Assembly: GCA_029212905.1 (NCBI GenBank)
Contig: JARGPB010000018.1
Coordinates: 1-64,000, forward strand
Direction of reading: 5' to 3'
DNA length: 64,000 nucleotides
DNA from: Thalassovita sp.
GTDB taxonomy: Bacteria; Pseudomonadota; Alphaproteobacteria; Rhodobacterales; Rhodobacteraceae
Shown: piece by piece, positions 49,226 through 57,017 of the stretch
Layout: each line of letters starts with the position of its first letter
Position numbering within the stretch: the stretch's first letter is position 1
Made by a program: the position numbers and the translations under genes
Notes under the pieces: model-generated
What the model was told of the DNA's origin: nothing
Database searches by the model: none
The model's input: the letters and a program-made list of their open reading frames with translations, nothing else

Positions 49226-50248
49226 ATGGGCTATAAGGTCGTTGTTGTCGGCGCCACGGGTAACGTGGGTCGTGAAATGCTGAATATCCTCGCGGAACGT
49301 CAGTTCTCGGTGGATGAAATTGCCGTTCTGGCCAGCCGTAAATCGCTGGGCACCGAAGTCAGCTTTGGCGACACAACCTTGACTACCAAGGACCTGGATA
49401 CCTTTGATTTCACCGGCTGGGATATGGCGCTGTTCGCTGTGGGCTCGACCGCAACCAAAGAGTACGCGCCTAAGGCGGCAGCGGCTGGTTGTGTGGTGAT
49501 CGATAACTCGTCGCTGTATCGCTATGATCCCGATATCCCGCTGATTGTCCCCGAGGTAAACCCGGACGCGATCCACGGATATGCCAAGAAGAACATCATC
49601 GCGAACCCGAACTGCTCGACCGCGCAGATGGTCGTGGCTCTGAAACCGCTGCATGACCGCGCCAAAATCAAACGCGTTGTCGTCAGCACATATCAGTCTG
49701 TTTCGGGGTCCGGCAAAGGCGGTATCGACGAGCTTTGGGATCAAACCAAAGCGGTCTATAACCCGACAGATAACTACGAGCGCAAGCAGTTCACCAAGCA
49801 GATCGCGTTCAACGTGATCCCGCATATTGATGTGTTCATGGATGACGGTTCGACCAAAGAAGAGTGGAAAATGGTCGCCGAGACCAAAAAGATCATCGAC
49901 CCGTCGATCAAAGTCACCGCAACCTGTGTGCGCGTGCCGGTCTTTGTTGGCCACTCGGAAGCGGTGAACATCGAAACCGAGGATTTTCTGGACGAAGACG
50001 AAGCACGTGACATCCTGCGCCAAAGCCCAGGCATCATGGTGATCGACAAACGCGAAGACGGTGGGTACGTCACCCCGATCGAATGCGTCGGCGACTATGC
50101 GACGTTCATCAGCCGCATCCGTCAGGACTCGACCATTGATAACGGTTTGAACCTGTGGTGCGTGTCGGACAACCTGCGCAAAGGCGCGGCGCTGAACGCT
50201 GTTCAGATCGCCGAGCTGCTGGGCCGTGAGGTTCTGAAAAAGGGCTGA
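49226..50248 (+). CDS. asd: Aspartate-semialdehyde dehydrogenase
   Basis: A 340-aa enzyme that reduces aspartyl-4-phosphate with NADPH to aspartate semialdehyde, the branch point to lysine/diaminopimelate, threonine and methionine. It shows VGATGNVGREML (NADP site), the catalytic Cys130 in ANPNCSTAQM, SGSGKGGIDEL and RVPVFVGHSEAVNIE with the catalytic His. The start ATG 49226 has an AAGGAG RBS. A bidirectional terminator follows. Confidence 0.95.
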   Translation: MGYKVVVVGATGNVGREMLNILAERQFSVDEIAVLASRKSLGTEVSFGDTTLTTKDLDTFDFTGWDMALFAVGSTATKEYAPKAAAAGCVVIDNSSLYRYDPDIPLIVPEVNPDAIHGYAKKNIIANPNCSTAQMVVALKPLHDRAKIKRVVVSTYQSVSGSGKGGIDELWDQTKAVYNPTDNYERKQFTKQIAFNVIPHIDVFMDDGSTKEEWKMVAETKKIIDPSIKVTATCVRVPVFVGHSEAVNIETEDFLDEDEARDILRQSPGIMVIDKREDGGYVTPIECVGDYATFISRIRQDSTIDNGLNLWCVSDNLRKGAALNAVQIAELLGREVLKKG

Positions 50249-50275
50249 TCCAGATACGGATCTGCGTGAAAGCAA

Positions 50276-50311
50276 AAACCAGGCGTCTCTTGCGAGGCGC
50301 CTGGTTTCTTT
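50276..50311. terminator. Bidirectional terminator between asd and carbonic anhydrase
   Basis: A 10-bp stem AAACCAGGCG / CGCCTGGTTT with a 12-base loop is followed by CTTTTG. The mirrored strand ends in TTTTTGCTTT. It serves both converging genes. Confidence 0.85.
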
Positions 50312-50336
50312 TGTACCTAGCGGTAAATTCCTGCGC

Positions 50337-50987
50337 TTAGATTACAGAAAACTTTCCTTCGGACGGCAGGTATTGCTCCAACGTGCCTTCGCCGATGTCG
50401 TTCCACAGCCCGTGCAGCGACAGGCTGCCATTCTCGACAGCTTCTTGCACAAACGGAAAGGTCATCAGATTCTCAAGCGATGTCAGCACGGCTTGCTTTT
50501 CCAGCTCGCGCTTGCGCTCATCTTCGTTTTCGATGTCTTTCACTTTTTCAAAGCCGGGGCGCAGAATGTCCATCCAGCGACCAACGAACGAGGATTTCTC
50601 TTCCAGCTCGGGCGCTTTGCCGATGCACATGTCATGGCACCCGGCCACGCCCCCGCAAGAGGAGTGCCCCATTACAACGACATGGGCGACTTTCAGCGCA
50701 GTCACTGCGTATTCGACAGCCGCCGAGGTACCGTGCAACTGTCCGTCCAGTTCAAACGGCGGGACCAGATTGGCGATATTCCGGTGGATAAAGAACTCGC
50801 CCTGATCGGCACCAAAAATCGCCGTTACGTGTACGCGTGAATCGCAGCATGAAATCACCATTGCCCGCGGGCGCTGCCCCTCGTCTGACAGACGGCGGTA
50901 CCAGCTTTGGTTCTCGGAATAGGTTGTCGCTTTCCAACCTTGGTAGCGCTGGACCATATAGCTTGGCAGAGGCTTGGCGTTGTTCAT
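50337..50987 (-). CDS. Beta-class carbonic anhydrase
   Basis: A 216-aa zinc enzyme interconverting CO2 and bicarbonate. The zinc ligands are in ISCCDSRV (Cys, with the Asp-Arg dyad) and GHSSCGGV (His, Cys). The start is ATG 50987 (MNNAKPLPSYM) with AAGGA upstream; the open frame to 51077 lacks homology. It is convergent with asd. It is not linked to the cbb operon, 17 kb away, and is probably the general housekeeping enzyme, though it would also help supply CO2 or bicarbonate. Confidence 0.94.
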   Translation of the reverse strand: MNNAKPLPSYMVQRYQGWKATTYSENQSWYRRLSDEGQRPRAMVISCCDSRVHVTAIFGADQGEFFIHRNIANLVPPFELDGQLHGTSAAVEYAVTALKVAHVVVMGHSSCGGVAGCHDMCIGKAPELEEKSSFVGRWMDILRPGFEKVKDIENEDERKRELEKQAVLTSLENLMTFPFVQEAVENGSLSLHGLWNDIGEGTLEQYLPSEGKFSVI

Positions 50988-51142
50988 GGCGTCATCCTTG
51001 CATGTTCGTGATGTTTCGGAGGCGGAAATTACCCTGCATTTAATCAGTTTTCGAGGGAAAACAATCATCTGCCTCAATCTTTTGGGAACCTCTTGAGGGG
51101 CAGTATCTTTGCGGGTCGCGAGAATGACTATGGGGTGAGATC

Positions 51143-51523
51143 GTGAATTTAATAACTTTGCTTAAACCGGAAGAGTCAGTGCGGCTGGATGCCGGGCGGC
51201 TACAGGATTTGTATTCGGAGCTAGGAGAGGCCGGCGCAGGCGATGTGGTCTGTCGCGCGATGGAGGAATTGACCTGGCGCCTGACCGAGATCGAGCAACA
51301 ATACAGTGACGCATTATTCCTGGATTTGCGTAAAACGGTGCGCTCTTTGGTTGGGATTGCAGATCAGGTCGGAATGGGGGCTCTGTCGCGTGTTGCCGTC
51401 CAGGTGGTGGATTGTGTTGATCAAGGCGATCCAGTGGCGCTGGCTGCGACCCTGGCGCGATTGATGCGCACCGGAGAGCGCTCTTTGTCCGCAGTGTGGG
51501 ATATGCAGGGTCTGTCCATCTAG
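51143..51523 (+). CDS. Conserved-looking hypothetical protein, helical (126 aa)
   Basis: A mostly helical soluble protein. The stretch LRKTVRSLVGIADQVGMGALSRVAVQVVDCVDQGDPVALAATLARLMR resembles the four-helix layout of Hpt-type phosphotransfer domains. The expected active His (as HxxKG) is not present, so a degenerate Hpt-like or unrelated helical bundle is possible. It is co-directional with the aminopeptidase gene, 62 bp upstream of it. I cannot assign a function. Confidence 0.6.
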   Translation: MNLITLLKPEESVRLDAGRLQDLYSELGEAGAGDVVCRAMEELTWRLTEIEQQYSDALFLDLRKTVRSLVGIADQVGMGALSRVAVQVVDCVDQGDPVALAATLARLMRTGERSLSAVWDMQGLSI

Positions 51524-51585
51524 CCCCCCCTTGCAGGTGCCGCCAAAGGGCGTAGGCTGGGGCGAAATGACCAAAGGGGCCCCAG

Positions 51586-52971
51586 ATGACATGTCGTTTT
51601 GCCACTCCGTCCAAGGACGCCATTCCTGTCTATGTTCTGGAGGCAGGCGCTGTTGATGCATGGCTGAGGACTCAGCCGGCGAACGTGCACAGCTGGGTGA
51701 CGGCCAACGGGTTTAAGGGGGCGCTGGGAAAGGCCCTGATTGTTCCCGACGCTAAGGGTAATCCCGCAACTGTATTGGCGGGATACGGTTCGGCCGCGCA
51801 GCGGTTGCGTGGGCGTTTTCATTTGGCGTCGGTGGCGACGGCATTGCCAGCAGGTTCCTATCGGATCGCCAGTGAGCTGCCGCAAGAAACGCTTGAGGAG
51901 GAGGCGCTTGGCTGGTTGCTCTCGTCCTATGCGTTCGATCGCTACACCGCACGCACAGCCAGCACGGCCAAGCTGGTCGCACCTGATGGGGTCGATGCTA
52001 CGCGGATAGAGGTGATCGCGGCTGGGGAGCGCCTGACGCGTGATTTGATTAATACCCCTGCCAACGACATGGGGCCAGAGGCCCTGGAGCAGGCTGCGCG
52101 TGAACTGGCGGCGCAACATGGGGCCGGCATCTCCGTGACAGCGGGTGAGGCCTTGCTGGAGCAGAATTTCCCGATGATCCATACCGTGGGGCGTGCGGCC
52201 GAACAGGCGCCACGTCTAATTGATCTTAGCTGGGGGAACAAAGGGCCTTCGCTGGTGCTGGTCGGTAAGGGGGTGTGCTTTGATACCGGGGGGTTGAACC
52301 TGAAGCCCGGTGCCTCGATGGGCTTGATGAAAAAGGACATGGGCGGCGCGGCGACGGTGCTGGGGTTGGCGCATATGATCATGGCTCTGGGCCTGAAGCT
52401 GCGCTTGCGAGTGTTGGTGCCCGCCGTCGAAAACAGCGTTGCAGGCAATGCGTTTCGCCCCGGAGACATCCTGACCAGCCGTAAGGGGCTGACGGTCGAA
52501 ATCAACAACACCGATGCCGAAGGGCGCTTGGTTCTGGCGGATGCGCTGGCCTATGGGGCCGAAGCCAAACCCGATCTGATGTTGTCGATGGCGACCCTGA
52601 CCGGCGCGGCGCGTGTTGCCGTTGGTCCTGATCTGTCGCCGTTCTTTACCGATGACGAACAGGTTGCTGCTAGCTTGATTAATGCGGCACAGCGGGTGGC
52701 TGATCCGGTGTGGCGTTTGCCGTTTTGGGCCCCATATGAATCGGATCTGGAACCTGGCATCGCGGACCTTGATAACGCCCCAAAGGGTGGATTTGGTGGC
52801 GCGATCACGGCGGCGTTATTCTTGCGGCGCTTCGCCGGGGCCGATGTGCGGTATACGCATTTCGACATTTATGGCTGGAGCGCCAAAAGCCTGCCAGCGC
52901 GCCCCAAAGGCGGTGTCGGGATGGGCGCGCGGGCGCTGTTGGAGGCACTGCCCGAACTGCTGGAGCTGTAA
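51586..52971 (+). CDS. Leucyl aminopeptidase family protein (M17)
   Basis: A 461-aa two-zinc (or Mn) cytosolic aminopeptidase. The catalytic domain (about residues 160-455) shows VGKGVCFDTGGLNLKPGASMGLMKKDMGGAA (catalytic Lys and metal ligands) and the M17 signature NNTDAEGRLVLADAL, both intact. The N-terminal domain is short. It takes part in peptide turnover. It is followed after 2 bases by the NlpC/P60 gene, a pairing I associate with alphaproteobacteria and cell-wall peptide recycling. Confidence 0.92.
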   Translation: MTCRFATPSKDAIPVYVLEAGAVDAWLRTQPANVHSWVTANGFKGALGKALIVPDAKGNPATVLAGYGSAAQRLRGRFHLASVATALPAGSYRIASELPQETLEEEALGWLLSSYAFDRYTARTASTAKLVAPDGVDATRIEVIAAGERLTRDLINTPANDMGPEALEQAARELAAQHGAGISVTAGEALLEQNFPMIHTVGRAAEQAPRLIDLSWGNKGPSLVLVGKGVCFDTGGLNLKPGASMGLMKKDMGGAATVLGLAHMIMALGLKLRLRVLVPAVENSVAGNAFRPGDILTSRKGLTVEINNTDAEGRLVLADALAYGAEAKPDLMLSMATLTGAARVAVGPDLSPFFTDDEQVAASLINAAQRVADPVWRLPFWAPYESDLEPGIADLDNAPKGGFGGAITAALFLRRFAGADVRYTHFDIYGWSAKSLPARPKGGVGMGARALLEALPELLEL

Positions 52972-52973
52972 TA

Positions 52974-53804
52974 TTGGATCGTCGTCTTACCCCGGCCAAC
53001 GCACGAGTCGCTGCGGCACATCTGCAAGGCAAGGTTGACGCGCCTTGCTATGTCGTCGGCACTGAAAAAATGGTCGCCGTTCCGGTGGCCGATCTTCTGT
53101 CGGCCCCGCATGGCCGACGCGAGCGACAATTGCTGCTGGGTGAACGGCTGCACATGTACGAAGAGCGCGCCGGCTGGGCCTTTGTTCAAGCCGAGAAAGA
53201 CGGCTACGTCGGGTATCTGCGGATCGAGCAACTGGAAGAGCGCCGCCCCGCAACGCATTGGATTATCTCGCGCGCCTCGCATCTGTACACTGACCCGGAT
53301 TTCAAAAGTCACGAGCTGATGAGCCTGAGCATGGGCTCTCAGTTCCGGGTGCTTGGTGAGGCTGGGCGGTTCTACGAAACGCCACTGGGCTATGTGCCCA
53401 AGCCGCATCTTGCCGCGCTGGACAAGCTGGCCAAAGACCCCGTCGAAGTAGCCGAGCGGTATCTGGGCGTGCCTTACCTTTGGGGCGGGAACGCGATTTG
53501 GGGCATTGATTGTTCGGGGCTGGTGCAGGCCGCGTGTTATGGCTGTGGCATTGCGTGCCCAGGCGATAGCGACATGCAAGAGACCAGCTTGGGTCGATCA
53601 CTCGCTGAGGATGCCAAGCTGCGTCGCGGCGATTTGCTGTTCTGGAAGGGGCATGTCGCTTTGGTCGCGGGGCGGGGGCGCCTGATCCATGCGAATGTTC
53701 ACCACATGGCCGTCGCCTACGAGGACATGACCGTCGCGGTGGAGCGGATCATGGCGCAAGGGGACGGGCCGATCACGTCGCGACGTCGCCTGCCCAAAGT
53801 CTGA
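52974..53804 (+). CDS. NlpC/P60 family endopeptidase with SH3-like domains
   Basis: A 276-aa protein translated from a TTG start, with GGAG about 10 bases upstream, 2 bases after the aminopeptidase stop. Residues about 25-145 form two bacterial SH3-like segments (LLLGERLHMYEERAGWAFVQAEKDGYVGYL and FRVLGEAGRFYETPLGYVPKPHL). Residues about 155-270 form the NlpC/P60 domain with the catalytic Cys in WGIDCSGLVQ and His in GHVALVAG. It probably cleaves D-Glu-mDAP-type bonds of peptidoglycan peptides. No signal peptide is seen, so it likely acts on recycled peptides in the cytoplasm, with the M17 enzyme. Confidence 0.9.
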   Translation: MDRRLTPANARVAAAHLQGKVDAPCYVVGTEKMVAVPVADLLSAPHGRRERQLLLGERLHMYEERAGWAFVQAEKDGYVGYLRIEQLEERRPATHWIISRASHLYTDPDFKSHELMSLSMGSQFRVLGEAGRFYETPLGYVPKPHLAALDKLAKDPVEVAERYLGVPYLWGGNAIWGIDCSGLVQAACYGCGIACPGDSDMQETSLGRSLAEDAKLRRGDLLFWKGHVALVAGRGRLIHANVHHMAVAYEDMTVAVERIMAQGDGPITSRRRLPKV

Positions 53805-53811
53805 AACGCGT

Positions 53812-54354
53812 CTAGAAGGGCAGGCCCTGTTTCAGCTTGGCCAGAGCGACCAGCGCCCGGTCGCGCGCATCTTCGAGCTCTTGGGTGTCCAGCTCTTTGA
53901 TCTCTTGTTCCAGCCCCAAGACCAGCTGTTCGATCAAGTCATCCGTCAGGGTCGGGCGCCCTAGGTCCGCCCACCGGGTTTGTTGTGTCGGGCCAAGGTG
54001 CTCAAGATATTGACGATATCCACCCGCGCCGCCGCCCAGATGATAGATTAGATGCGGACCCATAAGGCCCCAACGCATTCCTGGGCCATACGCTATCGCA
54101 CGGTCTACATCTTCGACCGAGGCAATCCCCTCGGCTACGATGTTGACGGCCTCTTGGTATAGGGCCGAGGTCAGCCGGTTCGCCAAGTGCCCGGGGCGTT
54201 CTTTTTGTACGCGAATGGTGACGCGGTTCAGCGAGGTATAGAAGGCTTCGGCCTGGGGTATCGCATCCGGTGATAGCGGGCAGCGAAATTTGCAGTAATT
54301 GACACCAAAGTTTGCAGCAGAGCCGTTTTCTGACTGCAGGGGACCTCGAGTCAC
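53812..54354 (-). pseudogene. Truncated 3-hydroxyacyl-CoA/carnitine dehydrogenase (5' half missing)
   Basis: The ORF encodes 180 aa, but only from about residue 27 does it match the C-terminal domain of 3-hydroxyacyl-CoA dehydrogenase/L-carnitine dehydrogenase-type proteins (SPDAIPQAEAFYTSLNRVTIRV, GHLANRL, AIAYGPGMRWGLMGPHL). Full-length members are about 310 aa and start with a Rossmann domain (GxGxxG), which is absent. The first 26 residues are unrelated in character. The break near 54270-54300 coincides with the approach of the prophage tail module, so integration or deletion most likely removed the 5' part. It is probably non-functional. Confidence 0.75.
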
Positions 54355-54374
54355 TTGTAGTGCAGCTTTGGGGA

Positions 54375-54509
54375 TCAGGCGTTTGGTTTCAAAAGTGTGG
54401 CAACTTGGATGAGTTTTAACACCCGTTGAATACCCTCATCACAAGGTAGTGCAGTGCCGACCGCGAGGTTTGCCTCCCCGTCACGGGCGGCTTCAGCGGC
54501 TTCTTTCAT
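54375..54509 (-). pseudogene. Gene scrap (44 codons) at the prophage border
   Basis: On the minus strand the frame reads MKEAAEAARDGEANLAV and ends TLLKPNA; it is open further upstream (SLLPTITLN), into the phage side. It looks like the C-terminal end of an unidentified enzyme with no start or RBS of its own. In a second frame the same DNA gives a phage-like C-terminus (VQIYQITPADPHLLKVAPAD, ending near 54495), so only one of the two readings may be real. The 54355-54617 stretch otherwise shows nothing recognisable. Confidence 0.3.
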
Positions 54510-54617
54510 ATTCAAAGTAATCGTCGGCAGGAGCGACCTTGAGCAAGTGCGGGTCGGCGGGGGTGATTTGGTAGATCTGGACCCCGTGCGGGGACGCTTA
54601 CAGCGCCGCCGCCTCCT

Positions 54618-55058
54618 TCAGCTCGTTTGCACAGCCAGCCAAGTCGCCTTGGCGACATTTACGGCTTCCTGAGTATCCTGAATATCATCGGCTTCCTCGA
54701 TCTCGGACATCGCCTTGCGCCGAAGCCCGGTCAGCACAGAGATGGCGCCTCGGTATTGGTCGGCATTCGCCACGATTTTGGTCGCAAGGTCGGACGCATC
54801 CTCGCCCCCAATCTGAGCCTCGGCCGCGATTAAATCCGTTTGCTCGATAGTTGCGTCACCCCCCAGAACAGCACGAGCGGCCTGCTCTTTCGCCACCCAA
54901 GAAAGCTTTTCGTCCTCTGGGACCGGCCCGGTGATAGCGTGGGTGGTCTCGTTAATCCATCGGATAAGATCGACCAGCGCAGCCTCCTTCACATTGGCAA
55001 GATAAGCAGTCTGCTTTTGCTCAGCCGTAACTAGTAGGGATAGGTCGATATTGCTCAT
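54618..55058 (-). CDS. Phage protein, tail-fibre-assembly-like (146 aa)
   Basis: An acidic helical protein (VTAEQKQTAYLANVKEAALVDLIRWINETTHAITG, EDEKLSWVAKEQAARAVLGGDA) of the kind encoded after tail-fibre genes, where chaperones for fibre folding are usual. No named domain can be stated with certainty. It overlaps the preceding gene by 4 bp and is the last intact gene of the leftward tail operon. Confidence 0.6.
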   Translation of the reverse strand: MSNIDLSLLVTAEQKQTAYLANVKEAALVDLIRWINETTHAITGPVPEDEKLSWVAKEQAARAVLGGDATIEQTDLIAAEAQIGGEDASDLATKIVANADQYRGAISVLTGLRRKAMSEIEEADDIQDTQEAVNVAKATWLAVQTS

Positions 55059-55366
55059 TCTTCGATCTCCTCGTTGTATGCCGGCAGATCCACCGGCCCA
55101 TCATCAGTAATCGTGATCGGTTGCGGAAACCGCGTTTCCTCGGGCGCATTTGCGCCGTGAGGCAAAGTCATGGTCAGTTGCAACCGCCCGTTCACTCGCT
55201 CCACGTCAGAGGCCAGCCAGTCACAGGTAACGGCCTCACGCGGCAGCGTGGCCCCGTCAGGGATGCCAGAGAAATCGAAGACCTCCCCATCAACAGTCAG
55301 AACGTCGCCGACGACAGACAAAGTGCGCTCGACTGCGGCACGGATCGGTGTGAGAGTAATATGCAT
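55055..55366 (-). CDS. Phage hypothetical protein (103 aa)
   Basis: A small beta-rich acidic protein (MHITLTPIRA, LTVDGEVFDFSGIPDGATLP, ITITDDGPVDLP). The start at 55366 has a good AAGGAGAAA RBS. It sits between the fibre gene and the tail-fibre-assembly-like gene. Its pattern is seen beside tail-fibre genes of lambdoid prophages of alphaproteobacteria, but I know no function. Confidence 0.6.
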   Translation of the reverse strand: MHITLTPIRAAVERTLSVVGDVLTVDGEVFDFSGIPDGATLPREAVTCDWLASDVERVNGRLQLTMTLPHGANAPEETRFPQPITITDDGPVDLPAYNEEIEE

Positions 55367-55377
55367 TGTTTTTCTCC

Positions 55378-56586
55378 TTAGAACCAACGGCCAGTCGCGA
55401 CGTAGTTCACATGGATAGTTAATCCTGTGAACGGCGAGGTGGTAACCGCGTATACCGTTGACGGTGTGTTACTTATGTCCCCGGCGCCACCGATCGACTG
55501 CATAGTTGTCAGGCCCTCGGTGTTGGCCGACACAGCACAGGCGGGCGGGGAAATAAATGAGGCCGCGTATGCCTGATTTCCGCCCACCAAGTTAGCCGAT
55601 CGGTATAGAGACCCAAACGCTGTGTTTATGTCCTGGGCGGCCAACGTTATTTTGCGCCAGCAGACTTGTGTGCCATCCGCGAGACGCAAATATTCGCCAT
55701 TAGCGTTCGCACCTTGCTCGATTACCGCCCCGGTAGGTAGACCACCGGACTGACTTACCGTGCCCACCGTCTGTGCGCCCGCTGCCATTGGTGACCAGGC
55801 GATTGCACCCGTGCCTTCGCTGTATCCGATCCACTGGCGACACGAAGATACCGCGCTCGTCGGCCTTGTCGCGATAAATGTGCGGCGATTCACAGCCGAG
55901 TTATAGTGAACAAACAGGCTGTGGCTCCACGCCGCATTTTCGGGGCCATCCGTCACAGCGTTCGCGCTGTAGACATAGAAGCCAGAGCTTAGCTCTCGTG
56001 ATGCCAGTGTTTCAGAACCACCCAGAACTTGCGCTTCCCCACCCAAGCCAAACGCCCCGACCTTCATCAGGCGGCCAGGAGTTGTATCTGTTGCACTGCT
56101 CTGCACAGCCGTGCCAGTGATCGGAACATTCACTTGAAATGCAGTCGAGGACAGCAGCGAACGTTGGACACCTCCGATCGCGGCAGCCAATTGGTTCGAT
56201 GCGGGCCGGTAGAAGCCGGTATCCTCGTCCGCCGCGAACCGGACACCGGGCGCTGAGACCGTACCATCGGGGAACCTGCCCTGCCCAGGGCCATCATAGA
56301 CGCCCTGATAGTTCGTCAACAGGTTGGACAGAGATGAGACCAGAGTCTGCTCCAGGCCCTGCGTTGGGATGATCGAGTAACCGGCTCCTGATTGCGTACC
56401 GCCTTGATAGGCGCTGGCCAGAGTAATCTGCGTGGCACTAACCACCGCTGCGACCTCATAAACTTGCCCATCAGGTCCGTTAAAGGCCCAGCCCGCGCTG
56501 ACAGCACCGACCCAGGCGGTGCCACCACCTGTAACGGTTGTCGACCCATTCGTTACGGACACTGTGCCCGTGCGATACCATGACAT
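55378..56586 (-). CDS. Phage tail fibre-like protein (402 aa)
   Basis: A protein of repetitive, Ser/Thr/Gly-rich beta structure without helices or signals. The N-terminal part (TGTVSVTNGSTTVTGGGTAWVGAVSAGW...VYEV) is typical of baseplate-attached fibres. Then comes PGVRFAADEDTGFYRPASNQL, common in fibre shafts, and a C-terminal part (LRLADGTQVCWRKITL, followed by a knob-like region ending in GRWF) resembling pyocin-knob/receptor-binding tips. It would contact the host surface. An AAGGAGACG RBS precedes the ATG. Preceded by a fibre-assembly-type gene. Confidence 0.75.
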   Translation of the reverse strand: MSWYRTGTVSVTNGSTTVTGGGTAWVGAVSAGWAFNGPDGQVYEVAAVVSATQITLASAYQGGTQSGAGYSIIPTQGLEQTLVSSLSNLLTNYQGVYDGPGQGRFPDGTVSAPGVRFAADEDTGFYRPASNQLAAAIGGVQRSLLSSTAFQVNVPITGTAVQSSATDTTPGRLMKVGAFGLGGEAQVLGGSETLASRELSSGFYVYSANAVTDGPENAAWSHSLFVHYNSAVNRRTFIATRPTSAVSSCRQWIGYSEGTGAIAWSPMAAGAQTVGTVSQSGGLPTGAVIEQGANANGEYLRLADGTQVCWRKITLAAQDINTAFGSLYRSANLVGGNQAYAASFISPPACAVSANTEGLTTMQSIGGAGDISNTPSTVYAVTTSPFTGLTIHVNYVATGRWF

Positions 56587-56597
56587 TTTTCGTCTCC

Positions 56598-57014
56598 TTA
56601 AAATTCAGTTGAACTGGGTTTGATCGGCCAGGTGTTGGAGCTGGGCCAGCCTGGTTTCGTCGGCAGCGACCGAAGATAGCCACGGTAGTCAGCCCATTCG
56701 GTAACCTCCGCTGCTGTCAGAGGGGCGTCAGGCAGCATCGCCCATTCACTTTCACGCAGCTCGGTGGCGATCCGGCGAGTAGCCAAGGCGTTATCCTCAA
56801 ATGGCTCTGACGCTGTTGTGGCCGTCAGTGTCTTGGCGACAGGATCGTATGTGTAATCCTGATCTTCCTTCAGAGCCTCTGGCGTCGGCGCAGTTAGTTC
56901 ATTCGGAGCCTGTGTTTGACTGGCCTCCTCTCCGTCAGGGCAATGGCCCCAGCCGGTGACTGGCCGCGCCGTCGCCGTTCCAGTATTCGTGCTGTAGATG
57001 ATGAACAGACCCAT
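56598..57014 (-). CDS. Phage protein between tail tip and fibre genes (138 aa)
   Basis: An acidic protein with N-terminal MGLFIIYSTNTGTATARPV and a C-terminal part (LTAAEVTEWADYRGYLRSLPTKPGWPSSNTWPIKP) that matches the phage tail-fibre-assembly/DUF4376-like ending pattern (wxxYRxxLRdlp...P.WP). It lies 3 bases after the tail-tip gene and 11 bases before the fibre gene. The probable role is assembly of the side or central fibre. Confidence 0.65.
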   Translation of the reverse strand: MGLFIIYSTNTGTATARPVTGWGHCPDGEEASQTQAPNELTAPTPEALKEDQDYTYDPVAKTLTATTASEPFEDNALATRRIATELRESEWAMLPDAPLTAAEVTEWADYRGYLRSLPTKPGWPSSNTWPIKPSSTEF

Positions 57015-57017
57015 TGC

